In this document: piece by piece, positions 8,197-16,045 of the stretch
Numbering within the stretch: the first letter of the stretch is position 1
Layout of the letters: every line of letters begins with the position of its first letter
NCBI GenBank assembly: GCA_965227095.1
Contig: CBDDFL010000001.1
Span: forward strand, 1,178,001 to 1,242,000
DNA from: JANQMY01 sp965227095
GTDB lineage: Bacteria > Pseudomonadota > Alphaproteobacteria > JANQMY01
Direction of reading: 5' to 3'
Length of the DNA stretch: 64,000 nucleotides
Position numbers and translations under genes: made by a program
Notes under the pieces: generated by a model
The model's input: the letters and a program-made list of their open reading frames with translations, nothing else
The model's database searches: none
Told to the model about the DNA's origin: nothing

Positions 8197-10428
8197 ATGA
8201 CAGAGCAACAGACCAAACATCGCATTTGTCCCATTTGCGAAGCAACGTGCGGACTGACCATAGAGGTCGATGGGCGCACCGTTGGAGATATTCGCGGCAA
8301 TCCTGACGATGTCTTCAGTGCGGGATATATTTGTCCCAAAGGGGTTGCCCTGCGCGAGCTTGATGCGGATCCAGACAGGCTGCGCACCCCTCTCGTGCGG
8401 CGCGGCGGTGAATTGGTGGAAACCTCATGGGAAGAGGCGTTCGCGGAGATTAGAAAAAGGCTGGGGCCCATCCTGGCCGAACATGGCCGGTCAAGTGTCG
8501 CCACGTATCTCGGCAATCCGTCGGCCCATAAAGCGGCTCTGCAACTCTATCTGCCGGTTTTCCTAAAAGCACTTGCGAGCAAGAACCTCTATTCGGCCAG
8601 TACATTGGATCAGATGCCGAAACAGGTCGCAAACGCCTTGATGTATGGCAATTTCCTGACGTGCGCGGTCCCGGATATCGATCGAACCGATCTGTTGGTG
8701 GTGTTGGGTGCCAATCCCATGGCGTCGAATGGCAGTTTGTGGACTGTCCCCGATTTTCGCGGACGCGTGCGAAAACTAAAAGCCCGCGGCGGGCGCCTCA
8801 TCGTGGTCGATCCCAAAAGGTCCCAGACGGCTAAACTGGCTGATCAGCACATCGCCATTCGTCCGGGGACGGACGCCTATTTGTTGGCAGCAATTGCCAA
8901 CACGGTCCTCGCCGAGGGATTGGACCAGCTTGGCACCTTAAGCGATCTCGTTAACGGGCTCGACGACGTAAAATCCGCTGTCGCCCCCTATACGCCGGAA
9001 CATGTTGAAGGCATCACCCAGATCCCAGCAGATGTCATCAAGGATCTTGCGCGCGACATCGCGAAGACGGAAGCGTCGGCGGTATATGGGCGGATGGGAA
9101 CCAGCACACAGGAATTTGGCACACTGGCTTCCTGGCTGGTGGATGTGGTCAATATCCTCTCCGGCAATTTGGACCGCCCGGGAGGCGTTATGTTCCCGAA
9201 AGCGGCGGCCTTGCAGGCGAATTCGACGGGCGCGCCCGGTCAAGGCCACGGCACGCGTATTGGCCGTTGGCAGTCGCGTGTTCGAAAAGCGCCGGAGTTT
9301 CTGGGGGAGTTTCCGGCAGTATGTCTGGCGGAAGAAATTGAAACGCCGGGGGCGGAACAAATCCGAGCACTGGTCACCATTGCGGGCAACCCCATACTCA
9401 GCGCCCCGAACGGCGACCGCCTTAGCCGTGCTTTCGGCACCTTAGACTTTATGGTCAGCGTTGATATTTATCTCAATGAAACATCCCGTCATGCAGACGT
9501 CATTCTGCCGGGGACATCGCCCTTAGAAGAAGCGCATTTCGATATTGGATTTAATCAATTTTCCGTTCGAAATGCCGCGCGATTTTCGCCGGCGATTTTT
9601 CCCGTGGATGGAGAACGGCCGGGCGAATGGGAAATTCTGTTGCAGCTCGCTGCCATCGTCTCTGGCCAAGATATATCTTTGTCGGATTATGACGATCAAA
9701 TCATACGTGGGCGGATAAAATCTCTGACCCAAAAAGAAGGCAGCCCCTTATTCGAGCGGGACGAAGAAGAAATATTCGATGGGATGTCAGGTAAAGGGCC
9801 GGATCGGCAAATCGACCTTGCCTTACGCGTTGGTCCCTATGGGGATGGTTTTGGGGCGGATCCCGATGGCCTGACATTGCAAAAATTGATCGATTGCCCG
9901 GATGGCGTGGACCTTGGCGAGCTTCAGCCCCGCATGCCGGAAGCGCTGCGGACGCCAACAGGTAAAATAGAAATGGCACCGCCGGAGATGTTGTCCGATC
10001 TGCCGCGATTGAAACAAGGGCTCAATAAAAAGAAAACGCCGGACTTCTTGCTGATTGGCCGGCGCGATGTTCGGACAAACAATTCCTGGCTTCATAATTT
10101 GCCTTTGCTCGCAAAAGGGCCCTTTCGGTGCACCATGCAAATTCACCCTGAAGACGCGGACCGTCTTGGGTTGGAGGAAGGTGCCATGGCGTCGGTCCGC
10201 GGCAAGAACGGCGAAGTAGAAGTGGTGACGGAAAGGACCGACGATATGATGCCCGGTGTTGTGTGCATTCCGCATGGTTTCGGACACAATCAGCAAGGGG
10301 CCAATCTGCGCGTTGCGTCCGAACGCCCGGGTGTGAACAGCAATCTGTTAGCAGATGACAGCTTCTTTGACCCCTTGTCCGGTAATGCCATTCTGAATGG
10401 GATCCCGGTGTCGGTGTCGGCGGCATAA
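8197..10428 (+). CDS. Molybdopterin-dependent oxidoreductase
   Basis: 743 residues from ATG 8197, which has aaggga upstream; an in-frame GTG at 8179 is the alternative. Cys11, Cys14, Cys18 and Cys46 form a [4Fe-4S] site as in the DMSO reductase/formate dehydrogenase family. Molybdopterin-dinucleotide regions follow, and the C-terminal dinucleotide-binding domain includes RRDVRTNNSWLHN and IPHGFGHNQ. There is no in-frame TGA, so it is not a selenocysteine enzyme. No twin-arginine signal is present, so it is cytoplasmic. No electron-transfer subunit or cofactor chaperone is nearby, so donor and substrate remain open. Confidence 0.85.
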   Translation: MTEQQTKHRICPICEATCGLTIEVDGRTVGDIRGNPDDVFSAGYICPKGVALRELDADPDRLRTPLVRRGGELVETSWEEAFAEIRKRLGPILAEHGRSSVATYLGNPSAHKAALQLYLPVFLKALASKNLYSASTLDQMPKQVANALMYGNFLTCAVPDIDRTDLLVVLGANPMASNGSLWTVPDFRGRVRKLKARGGRLIVVDPKRSQTAKLADQHIAIRPGTDAYLLAAIANTVLAEGLDQLGTLSDLVNGLDDVKSAVAPYTPEHVEGITQIPADVIKDLARDIAKTEASAVYGRMGTSTQEFGTLASWLVDVVNILSGNLDRPGGVMFPKAAALQANSTGAPGQGHGTRIGRWQSRVRKAPEFLGEFPAVCLAEEIETPGAEQIRALVTIAGNPILSAPNGDRLSRAFGTLDFMVSVDIYLNETSRHADVILPGTSPLEEAHFDIGFNQFSVRNAARFSPAIFPVDGERPGEWEILLQLAAIVSGQDISLSDYDDQIIRGRIKSLTQKEGSPLFERDEEEIFDGMSGKGPDRQIDLALRVGPYGDGFGADPDGLTLQKLIDCPDGVDLGELQPRMPEALRTPTGKIEMAPPEMLSDLPRLKQGLNKKKTPDFLLIGRRDVRTNNSWLHNLPLLAKGPFRCTMQIHPEDADRLGLEEGAMASVRGKNGEVEVVTERTDDMMPGVVCIPHGFGHNQQGANLRVASERPGVNSNLLADDSFFDPLSGNAILNGIPVSVSAA

Positions 10429-10431
10429 AAT

Positions 10432-10462
10432 GATGCCCCTGGTACTGGGAACCAGGGGCATC
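10432..10462 (-). terminator. Intrinsic terminator for the EF-hand gene
   Basis: A perfect 12-bp stem (gatgcccctggt / accaggggcatc) with a 7-base loop. Read on the minus strand the stem is followed by ATTTTA, so it fits termination of the EF-hand transcript, whose stop is at 10505. It lies 3 bp past the stop of the plus-strand oxidoreductase and may also slow that transcript, though no U-tract faces that way. Confidence 0.75.
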
Positions 10463-10504
10463 GGTGGGGCAGGGATTGGGGGGGAGGTCCCTGCAGGGAG
10501 GGGG

Positions 10505-10954
10505 TTAGTCTTTGCAGCGATGGCCCTTGCCGCGTTTCGACATTTCGTCCGCAGTTAGTTTGCCATCATTGTTTTTGTCGAAACGTTCGAACATCTTGCT
10601 AGAGCGTCCGCCGAATTCATCCGCCGACACCACATTGTTTCCGTCCGCATCGATACGCTGAAAATGGGCTTTATGGCGTTCTTGCCGGCGAGCCTCTTCG
10701 AGGGCCGAGAATTCGGCTTCAGACAGTTGCCCGTCTTTGTTTGCGTCAAACTCCGCGAACTTTTCAGCGTGCTTTGCGTCAATTTCGGCTTGCGTCACGG
10801 CACCGTCACCGTTCGTATCCATACGCTCGATAAATTTCTCACCGAATTTGCCTCCCTTGCCGCCGCCAGGAAACGCGTTTGCGTTCAGAATAAACGGAGA
10901 GGCCAAAGCCGCTGTCGCGCCAGCCGCAATAAGAAGTTTGATTTTGGTATTCAT
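10505..10954 (-). CDS. Periplasmic EF-hand calcium-binding protein
   Basis: 149 residues. A signal peptide (about 1-28, ending NANA) is followed by a Gly/Lys-rich linker and four EF-hand loops: DTNGDGAVTQAE, DANKDGQLSEAE, DADGNNVVSADE and DKNNDGKLTADE. The third has Asn in place of Asp at a ligand position and may bind weakly. The protein should sense or buffer Ca2+ in the periplasm. It is divergent from an OmpR/EnvZ-type pair with 192 bp between, so it may be regulated by, or feed into, that system. Confidence 0.9.
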   Translation of the reverse strand: MNTKIKLLIAAGATAALASPFILNANAFPGGGKGGKFGEKFIERMDTNGDGAVTQAEIDAKHAEKFAEFDANKDGQLSEAEFSALEEARRQERHKAHFQRIDADGNNVVSADEFGGRSSKMFERFDKNNDGKLTADEMSKRGKGHRCKD

Positions 10955-11064
10955 GTGAGAGGTCCTTTCGTGTGCGTCTTGAAGCTATGAGATAGGGAGC
11001 AATTGTCGCGAAAATGCGTCATTGAAAGCCCTGTTTCGTCGCAATTCGTAGCGCTGGGGGCTTG

Positions 11065-11081
11065 TGATACAAGTTGATACA
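11065..11081 (+). promoter_or_regulatory. Direct repeat, candidate OmpR-type operator
   Basis: TGATACA occurs twice with a 3-bp spacer, giving a 10-bp period, i.e. one helical turn. This is the usual geometry for tandem binding of an OmpR-family response regulator. It lies 66 bp upstream of the response regulator start and in the shared control region with the EF-hand gene. Assignment to this regulator is inference. Confidence 0.45.
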
Positions 11082-11146
11082 TTTTTGTTTAGAAGCATTT
11101 CAGTTACTTCTCATATTCTCCTTAGCCGAATGGCAACGAGACGCAT

Positions 11147-11866
11147 ATGGACGCCACACCCCACATACTCGTGGTTGATGACCACAAAGAAATTCGTGAC
11201 CTGCTGGGCAAATACCTGTCCAAGAACGGCATGCGTGCAAGCGTAGCCGACGGGGCGGCGAATGCACGGCGCATGCTCGGTAACAATGCCATCGACCTTG
11301 TTGTTTTGGATGTGATGATGCCGGGTGAAGATGGCATTTCCCTGTGCCGTCACATCCGAGAAACCGTCGATATCCCCACCATTCTGTTAACGGCAATGGG
11401 AGAAGAAACCGATCGCATAGTGGGGTTGGAAGTTGGCGCGGACGATTATGTGACAAAGCCGTTCAATCCGCGAGAGCTTCTGGCACGGATCAAAACGGTC
11501 TTGCGGCGGGCGCAGAGCATGCCCAAGGCGGCAATGACCGCGTCCAATGACACGATCACATTTGACCGTTGGACATTCAATGTGGCGCAAAGAGAGTTGA
11601 TCGACGACAGCGGCGTCACCGTGCCCTTGAGCACCGGCGAATTTCTGATGTTAGAGGCTTTTGTGGCCCGGCCCAACGTGGTGCTAAGTCGAGATCAGTT
11701 GCTCGACATCACGCGTGGGCGTGCGCCCAATGTGTTCGACCGCAGCATCGACAATCAGGTCAGCCGGTTACGCAAGAAAATAGAAGAAGATCCGAAGAAT
11801 CCCAAAATCATCAAAACAGTATGGGGTGGTGGATACCAATTTGTCTCGAAGGTTGAGACGCCATGA
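11147..11866 (+). CDS. OmpR-family response regulator
   Basis: 239 residues. The receiver domain (about 5-120) has the acidic pair Asp11-Asp12, phospho-acceptor Asp55 in LVVLDVMMPG and Lys in VTKPFNP. The C-terminal winged helix (about 140-235) contains RSIDNQVSRLRKKIEEDP and ends GGGYQF, both classic OmpR/PhoB elements. The stop overlaps the histidine kinase start by 4 bp. Closest resemblance is to OmpR rather than PhoB, on the basis of the kinase partner. Confidence 0.93.
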   Translation: MDATPHILVVDDHKEIRDLLGKYLSKNGMRASVADGAANARRMLGNNAIDLVVLDVMMPGEDGISLCRHIRETVDIPTILLTAMGEETDRIVGLEVGADDYVTKPFNPRELLARIKTVLRRAQSMPKAAMTASNDTITFDRWTFNVAQRELIDDSGVTVPLSTGEFLMLEAFVARPNVVLSRDQLLDITRGRAPNVFDRSIDNQVSRLRKKIEEDPKNPKIIKTVWGGGYQFVSKVETP

Positions 11867-13248
11867 CCTGGTTGTTTTCCAGGCCATTGGCCTTTCAATT
11901 GATTGTCGTTGTCGTCAGTGTTTTTGTCATTTCACTGATCATTAGCTTTTATCTTTTTGTACAAGAACGTCGGACGGCGTTGAGAGACGCAAGCGCTTAT
12001 CAGGCTGTGTTTCGAACCGTCACCATCGCGCGCACGTTGCAAGCCACGGATCAGCGCATGCATCGGCAGATTATTCGGGTGAGTTCAAACCGGCGCTGGC
12101 AATATTGGGTGTCGGGCACGCCTGCCGTCACATCTCCCGAAGATCTACCCTATCGCGCGCGGGCCGTCAGCGCCCTGCGGGAACGGTTTCCGGACATGGC
12201 GGACCGACTTTTGTTTCAACGAAACGGGGGCAATCCAGCGCCGGCGCTGACCCGGAAAATGAGGCCCGATGCAAATGGCCGCCCGATGCCCCAACACCGG
12301 CGTCCGCGGCAGGCGATCACGGTGTCAGTGCCTCTATTTGATGGGAATTGGTTGAATGGCGCGGCGCTGGAGCCGCCGGTCACGCCACCAATCGGCTGGC
12401 AGCCTGCCGCTTTCTTAGCATTGTTGTTGGGCAGTATCGTCGGTGTTTTGCTTCTGCTTATCGGTCGGGTCACCCGTCCGTTATCGGCATTAGCGTCCGC
12501 CGCGGACAAGTTGGGCCGGGGGGAGACCGTTGGGCCGGTTCCCGAAAATGGACCCATGGAAGTTCGCGTCACGACGCGTGCCTTTAACGCCATGCAAGAC
12601 CGATTGAGCCGGTATGTGGATGATCGCACCCGCATGCTGGCGGCGATTTCGCATGATCTGCGCACACCAATCACGGCCTTAAGATTGCGCGCGGAACTGT
12701 TGGACGAAGGAGAAAATCGGGACCGCATGCTCGAAACACTCGACACCATGGCGCAGATGACGGATGCAACGCTTAGCTTCATGCGCGACGCCAGCAGTTC
12801 CGAAGAAACCAGCCGCGTTGATCTTGCAGCCCTTGTGGCGAGCGTTTCGGAAGATTTTCGAGATATGGGAAGCCAAGTTTCCTGGTCCGTGCCGGACCGC
12901 CTTATTTACCCTTGCCGGTCGAACGGACTGCGGCGGGTCCTGTCAAACTTGATCGAAAACGCTGTCCGGTATGGATCGGAAATCTCGGTCGACCTTCACC
13001 AGGCACCAGACGGGATTGCCCTTGTTGTACGGGACAACGGTCCTGGTATTCCGGATGAAAAACTAGGGGCGGTTTTCAAACCGTTTGAAAGGCTCGATTC
13101 CGCACGAAACACAGAAAGCGGAAATGTGGGGCTGGGCTTGGCGATCAGCCGATCAATCGTGCAAGCCCATGGGGGGGACCTCACGCTGCAAAACCGACCG
13201 GAAGGCGGGCTCGAAGCCCGGGTATCCCTTCCCGCCGTTGATGACTAG
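11863..13248 (+). CDS. EnvZ-type sensor histidine kinase
   Basis: 461 residues. Membrane helices lie near 11-32 and 181-201 and enclose a periplasmic sensor of about 150 residues that is rich in Arg and Pro. A HAMP domain follows (about 202-255), then the dimerisation helix with His264 in ISHDLRTP, then an ATPase domain with N-box LIENAVRYG, DNGPGIP and GLGLAIS. It should phosphorylate Asp55 of the partner regulator. The sensor has no family I recognise; calcium is only suggested by the EF-hand neighbour. Confidence 0.92.
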   Translation: MTWLFSRPLAFQLIVVVVSVFVISLIISFYLFVQERRTALRDASAYQAVFRTVTIARTLQATDQRMHRQIIRVSSNRRWQYWVSGTPAVTSPEDLPYRARAVSALRERFPDMADRLLFQRNGGNPAPALTRKMRPDANGRPMPQHRRPRQAITVSVPLFDGNWLNGAALEPPVTPPIGWQPAAFLALLLGSIVGVLLLLIGRVTRPLSALASAADKLGRGETVGPVPENGPMEVRVTTRAFNAMQDRLSRYVDDRTRMLAAISHDLRTPITALRLRAELLDEGENRDRMLETLDTMAQMTDATLSFMRDASSSEETSRVDLAALVASVSEDFRDMGSQVSWSVPDRLIYPCRSNGLRRVLSNLIENAVRYGSEISVDLHQAPDGIALVVRDNGPGIPDEKLGAVFKPFERLDSARNTESGNVGLGLAISRSIVQAHGGDLTLQNRPEGGLEARVSLPAVDD

Positions 13249-14384
13249 GTCGATTGGTCGATAATTTCGGTTGCCTTAATGTCGATGCCAAAACCGGACA
13301 GCCCCACATAATGCCGGTGTTTGGTTTCTAATAGGCGGATTGAATTGACCCCCAGGTCACGTAAAATTTGCGCGCCGATGCCCACATTTTTCCATTGCTC
13401 TTTGCGTTTGTCTTCCTGAGCGTTTTCGCCGCCGGATTGAAGCTGTGCCGCCGGCACCCCTGCAGATCCATCACGCAAGTAAACCAGAACGCCCTTCCCT
13501 TCCGCCTGAAAGCGACGCAATGCTCTCGCGATGTAACTTTTTTCGCGCTTAATTGACGGTCCGAAGACATCATAGATGATCCGCTCACGGTGTATCCGGA
13601 CAGGAACTTCTTCACCGTCGCCGACAGCACCGACGATTACGGCAAGATGATCAACCGAATCGAAGGGGGTTCTGAATGAAATGGCCTTTGCAGGGCCAAT
13701 ATCTGTCTCGATCTCGAATTCTCCCTGACGCTCAACCAGCTTTTCGCTGCGCTGACGGAATGCAATTAGATCCGCAATGGAGATGAGTTTTAGATTATGT
13801 TCACGCGCAAAGGGGATCAGCTCCGGCAATCGTTTGACGGACCCTTCATCGTTGACCAGTTCCGCCAAAAGACCTGCCGGGGGAAGGCCCGCAAGTTTCG
13901 CGAGATCAATGGCCGCTTCGGTGTGCCCGGACCGCACAAGGACGCCGCCGTCTTTTGCGATCAACGGGAAAATATGGCCGGGACGTACAAAATCATCCGC
14001 CCCCGCATTACCATTGGCAAGCGCCCGGATGGTGCTGCATCGCTCCTCCGCGGAGATGCCCGTTGTCAATCCTTCTTTGTAATCGACGGATACGGTGAAT
14101 GCTGTCGATAAAGGCGCATCATTGTGGCTTACCATCGGGTCCAGGCGCAGCCTTCGCGCTTCTTCAATTGTCAAAGGCGTACACAGTATGCCGCTGGTGT
14201 GGCGGATGAAAAACGCCACTTGTTCCGGCGTGGCCTTTGAGGCCGACATGATGAGGTCACCCTCGTTTTCGCGGTCATCGTCATCGACGACCACCACGAT
14301 TTTTCCGGCGGCAAAGTCTTTAATGGCTTCTTCAACTGTATCAAAGACGACCTTCTGTTCTGTCTTGTCTTTTGTATCGATCAT
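13245..14384 (-). CDS. ribB: DHBP synthase with degenerate GTP cyclohydrolase II domain (RibBX-like)
   Basis: 379 residues. The N-terminal domain (about 10-210) converts ribulose 5-phosphate to 3,4-dihydroxy-2-butanone 4-phosphate for riboflavin synthesis: the acidic loop DDDDRENEGDL (34-44), HTSGILC and RPGHIFPL are intact. The C-terminal half aligns with GTP cyclohydrolase II, but around 262-282 (VRIHRERIIYDVFGPS) all three zinc cysteines of the CxxGDxxGSxxCxC site are absent. It fits the RibBX variant known in Proteobacteria. I found no FMN riboswitch upstream. The stop overlaps the kinase stop by 4 bp, tail to tail. Confidence 0.92.
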   Translation of the reverse strand: MIDTKDKTEQKVVFDTVEEAIKDFAAGKIVVVVDDDDRENEGDLIMSASKATPEQVAFFIRHTSGILCTPLTIEEARRLRLDPMVSHNDAPLSTAFTVSVDYKEGLTTGISAEERCSTIRALANGNAGADDFVRPGHIFPLIAKDGGVLVRSGHTEAAIDLAKLAGLPPAGLLAELVNDEGSVKRLPELIPFAREHNLKLISIADLIAFRQRSEKLVERQGEFEIETDIGPAKAISFRTPFDSVDHLAVIVGAVGDGEEVPVRIHRERIIYDVFGPSIKREKSYIARALRRFQAEGKGVLVYLRDGSAGVPAAQLQSGGENAQEDKRKEQWKNVGIGAQILRDLGVNSIRLLETKHRHYVGLSGFGIDIKATEIIDQST

Positions 14385-14829
14385 GATGAGATCCTTTTTA
14401 GGTGGTTTGGAATGTCACAATCACAGGGCCGCGCCGAGCGCACTTCCTTTGAAGTGCGCGTCGCAGACCAGGAACAGGCTTTGGGGCAGCCACAGGGGCT
14501 TAAGACTCTCGGCACGGGCAGAACACCTCGTCATTTGTTATCGTTACTCGTCCCGAACTCCCAGATCGATGATCCCATCTAGGCGCAGCCTGTTCAACCG
14601 GTGAGTCCGATGAAACGCACCAAAATACTCAAACACCGCGCTGCTGTGCAGATTTGCACGGTTTTAAAAAGATAAATAAAAACAATAACTTGATGGTGAC
14701 TGCGCAGCGCGCCCTTAGGGCAGCGTCAACGGAAATCTTGACGGTGTTAAGTTTATATCCAGATAAATGATCTGAGTTGTTCGCGATTGCGTAGCAATTG
14801 TTAGTTGGACGCGTATGTGGGGCTGAGCG
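14385..14829. other. Structured divergent intergenic region
   Basis: 445 bp between ribB (minus) and the RND adaptor (plus). It holds a 9-bp hairpin at 14438-14459 (gcgcacttc, loop cttt, gaagtgcgc) and a long-range pairing (14472-14480 with 14587-14595) listed separately. A sigma-70-like promoter for the adaptor may be TTGACG (14738-14743), 18 bp, GATAAA (14762-14767). The FMN riboswitch core GGCGGTGATGAGCCCGCGA is not present on the ribB strand. No convincing coding frame was seen. Confidence 0.45.
14472..14595 (-). ncRNA. Candidate structured RNA of about 124 nt, class unknown
   Basis: GAACAGGCT at 14472-14480 is perfectly complementary to AGCCTGTTC at 14587-14595, closing a domain of about 124 nt. 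On the minus strand the interior contains GAGAGTCTTAAGCC, which faintly recalls the GAAGCCTTAA bubble of 6S RNA, and a GGTGTTC stretch. The size is short for 6S RNA. It could instead be a cis-acting leader of ribB. Orientation and class are uncertain. Confidence 0.25.
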
Positions 14830-16035
14830 GTGGCAAAACTGGCAAGATTTTTAATGATCCTTTTGGTGATCCCGATGGTGAGTGTGTCGCCCAATCGGCC
14901 CGGAGGGGATCTCTTACCATTAGTGACGCCTGCCGACGCAGCGGCGTCGAACGGAACGTCTACGGATGATCTCCCGGTTCTTGTCTACGATATTCGATAC
15001 CAAGACAGCTATGTTGCGCAAGAAAGCTATGCGGGAAAAATCAGCGGCGCCCGCAGCAGCCAGCTTGGTTTTGAGCGTGGCGGGTTGCTGGCTGAAATTG
15101 TCGTCGAAGAAGGCGTCGAAGTTGAAGAAGGGGCCGTGTTGGCGCGCCTCGATCAACGGGCTTTGGAAGCGGAGCGGTTAGAGATTGAGGCACGGCTAAA
15201 AAGCGCTCAAGCGCAAATCGTTCAGTTGGAAGCCGAGCTTGAACTGGCGCGCCGAACCGAGAAGCGTCGCGAGCAACTTGTTAAAAACAACAATACTTCG
15301 CGGCAAAGCTATGACGAGGCGGCATTTCGGACCCGGTCGCTCGAAGCTCAGCTAGAGGCGGCCAAAGCCAATGCCGAGCAAGCAGAAGCCCAATTGGAAG
15401 CAAACGCCGTCCGTCTTGACCTGTCGGAACTGAAGGCACCGTTCGCCGGCGCCATCACTGTCAAATATATAGATGAAGGGACCGTGGTCCAGCCGGGCCA
15501 AGCCGTGTTGCAGATTGTCGAAAACGGCCGGCTTGAGATGCGCGTTGGGGTGCCGGCGGCCGCGGCCAACGGACTGGACATCGGCGCCGTCTACAAGGCC
15601 CGCGCCGCGCGTCAGGACATCACCGTCACTTTACTGCGGATTGTGGATCAGATCTCGGATGCGACCCGCACCATTACGGCAATATTCGGCATAAACGGGC
15701 AACCAGAAGACATAAGAGATGGAACCATTGGCCGGCTGATCCTCGAGAAGCGGAATGATGGGCGTGGCTTTTGGTTGCCCCTTACCGCCCTTACCGAGGG
15801 ACAGCGCGGTCTCTGGAATGCCTATGCCGTGGTATCCCAAGAAGATGGCGGTTTTATTCTCGAACTACGGCCGGTTGATATTCTGTATGCAGAATTAGAA
15901 CGCGCTTATGTGCGTGGTGCCTTTGAAGATGGCGAACTTGCATTGAAAACCGGAACACACCGGGTTGTGCCGGGTCTGAAAGTGCGTCCTGTCACCGAGG
16001 AAGACTTGCTTTCTTCGGTTACCTTTACGAACTAG
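14830..16035 (+). CDS. RND efflux periplasmic adaptor (HlyD/MFP family)
   Basis: 401 residues from a GTG start. A signal-type hydrophobic N-terminus is followed by half a lipoyl-like motif, a long coiled coil (about 115-195, rich in Glu, Gln and Ala), the returning lipoyl half (LSELKAPFAGAITV) and a beta-barrel domain. Adaptors bridge the inner-membrane RND pump and the outer-membrane channel. The pump gene follows 10 bp later. No outer-membrane TolC-type gene is adjacent, so that part is shared. The weak Shine-Dalgarno makes the start tentative; ATG 14854 is possible. Confidence 0.88.
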   Translation: MAKLARFLMILLVIPMVSVSPNRPGGDLLPLVTPADAAASNGTSTDDLPVLVYDIRYQDSYVAQESYAGKISGARSSQLGFERGGLLAEIVVEEGVEVEEGAVLARLDQRALEAERLEIEARLKSAQAQIVQLEAELELARRTEKRREQLVKNNNTSRQSYDEAAFRTRSLEAQLEAAKANAEQAEAQLEANAVRLDLSELKAPFAGAITVKYIDEGTVVQPGQAVLQIVENGRLEMRVGVPAAAANGLDIGAVYKARAARQDITVTLLRIVDQISDATRTITAIFGINGQPEDIRDGTIGRLILEKRNDGRGFWLPLTALTEGQRGLWNAYAVVSQEDGGFILELRPVDILYAELERAYVRGAFEDGELALKTGTHRVVPGLKVRPVTEEDLLSSVTFTN

Positions 16036-16045
16036 GCGAAAAGAT

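Noticed and set aside
14480..14600. A 5S-rRNA-like string (CCCGAACTC) and 120-nt size near ribB.
   Set aside because: Order of elements does not match 5S rRNA, and no 23S rRNA gene is nearby.
14385..14640. FMN riboswitch ahead of ribB.
   Set aside because: The conserved riboswitch core was looked for on the ribB strand and not found.
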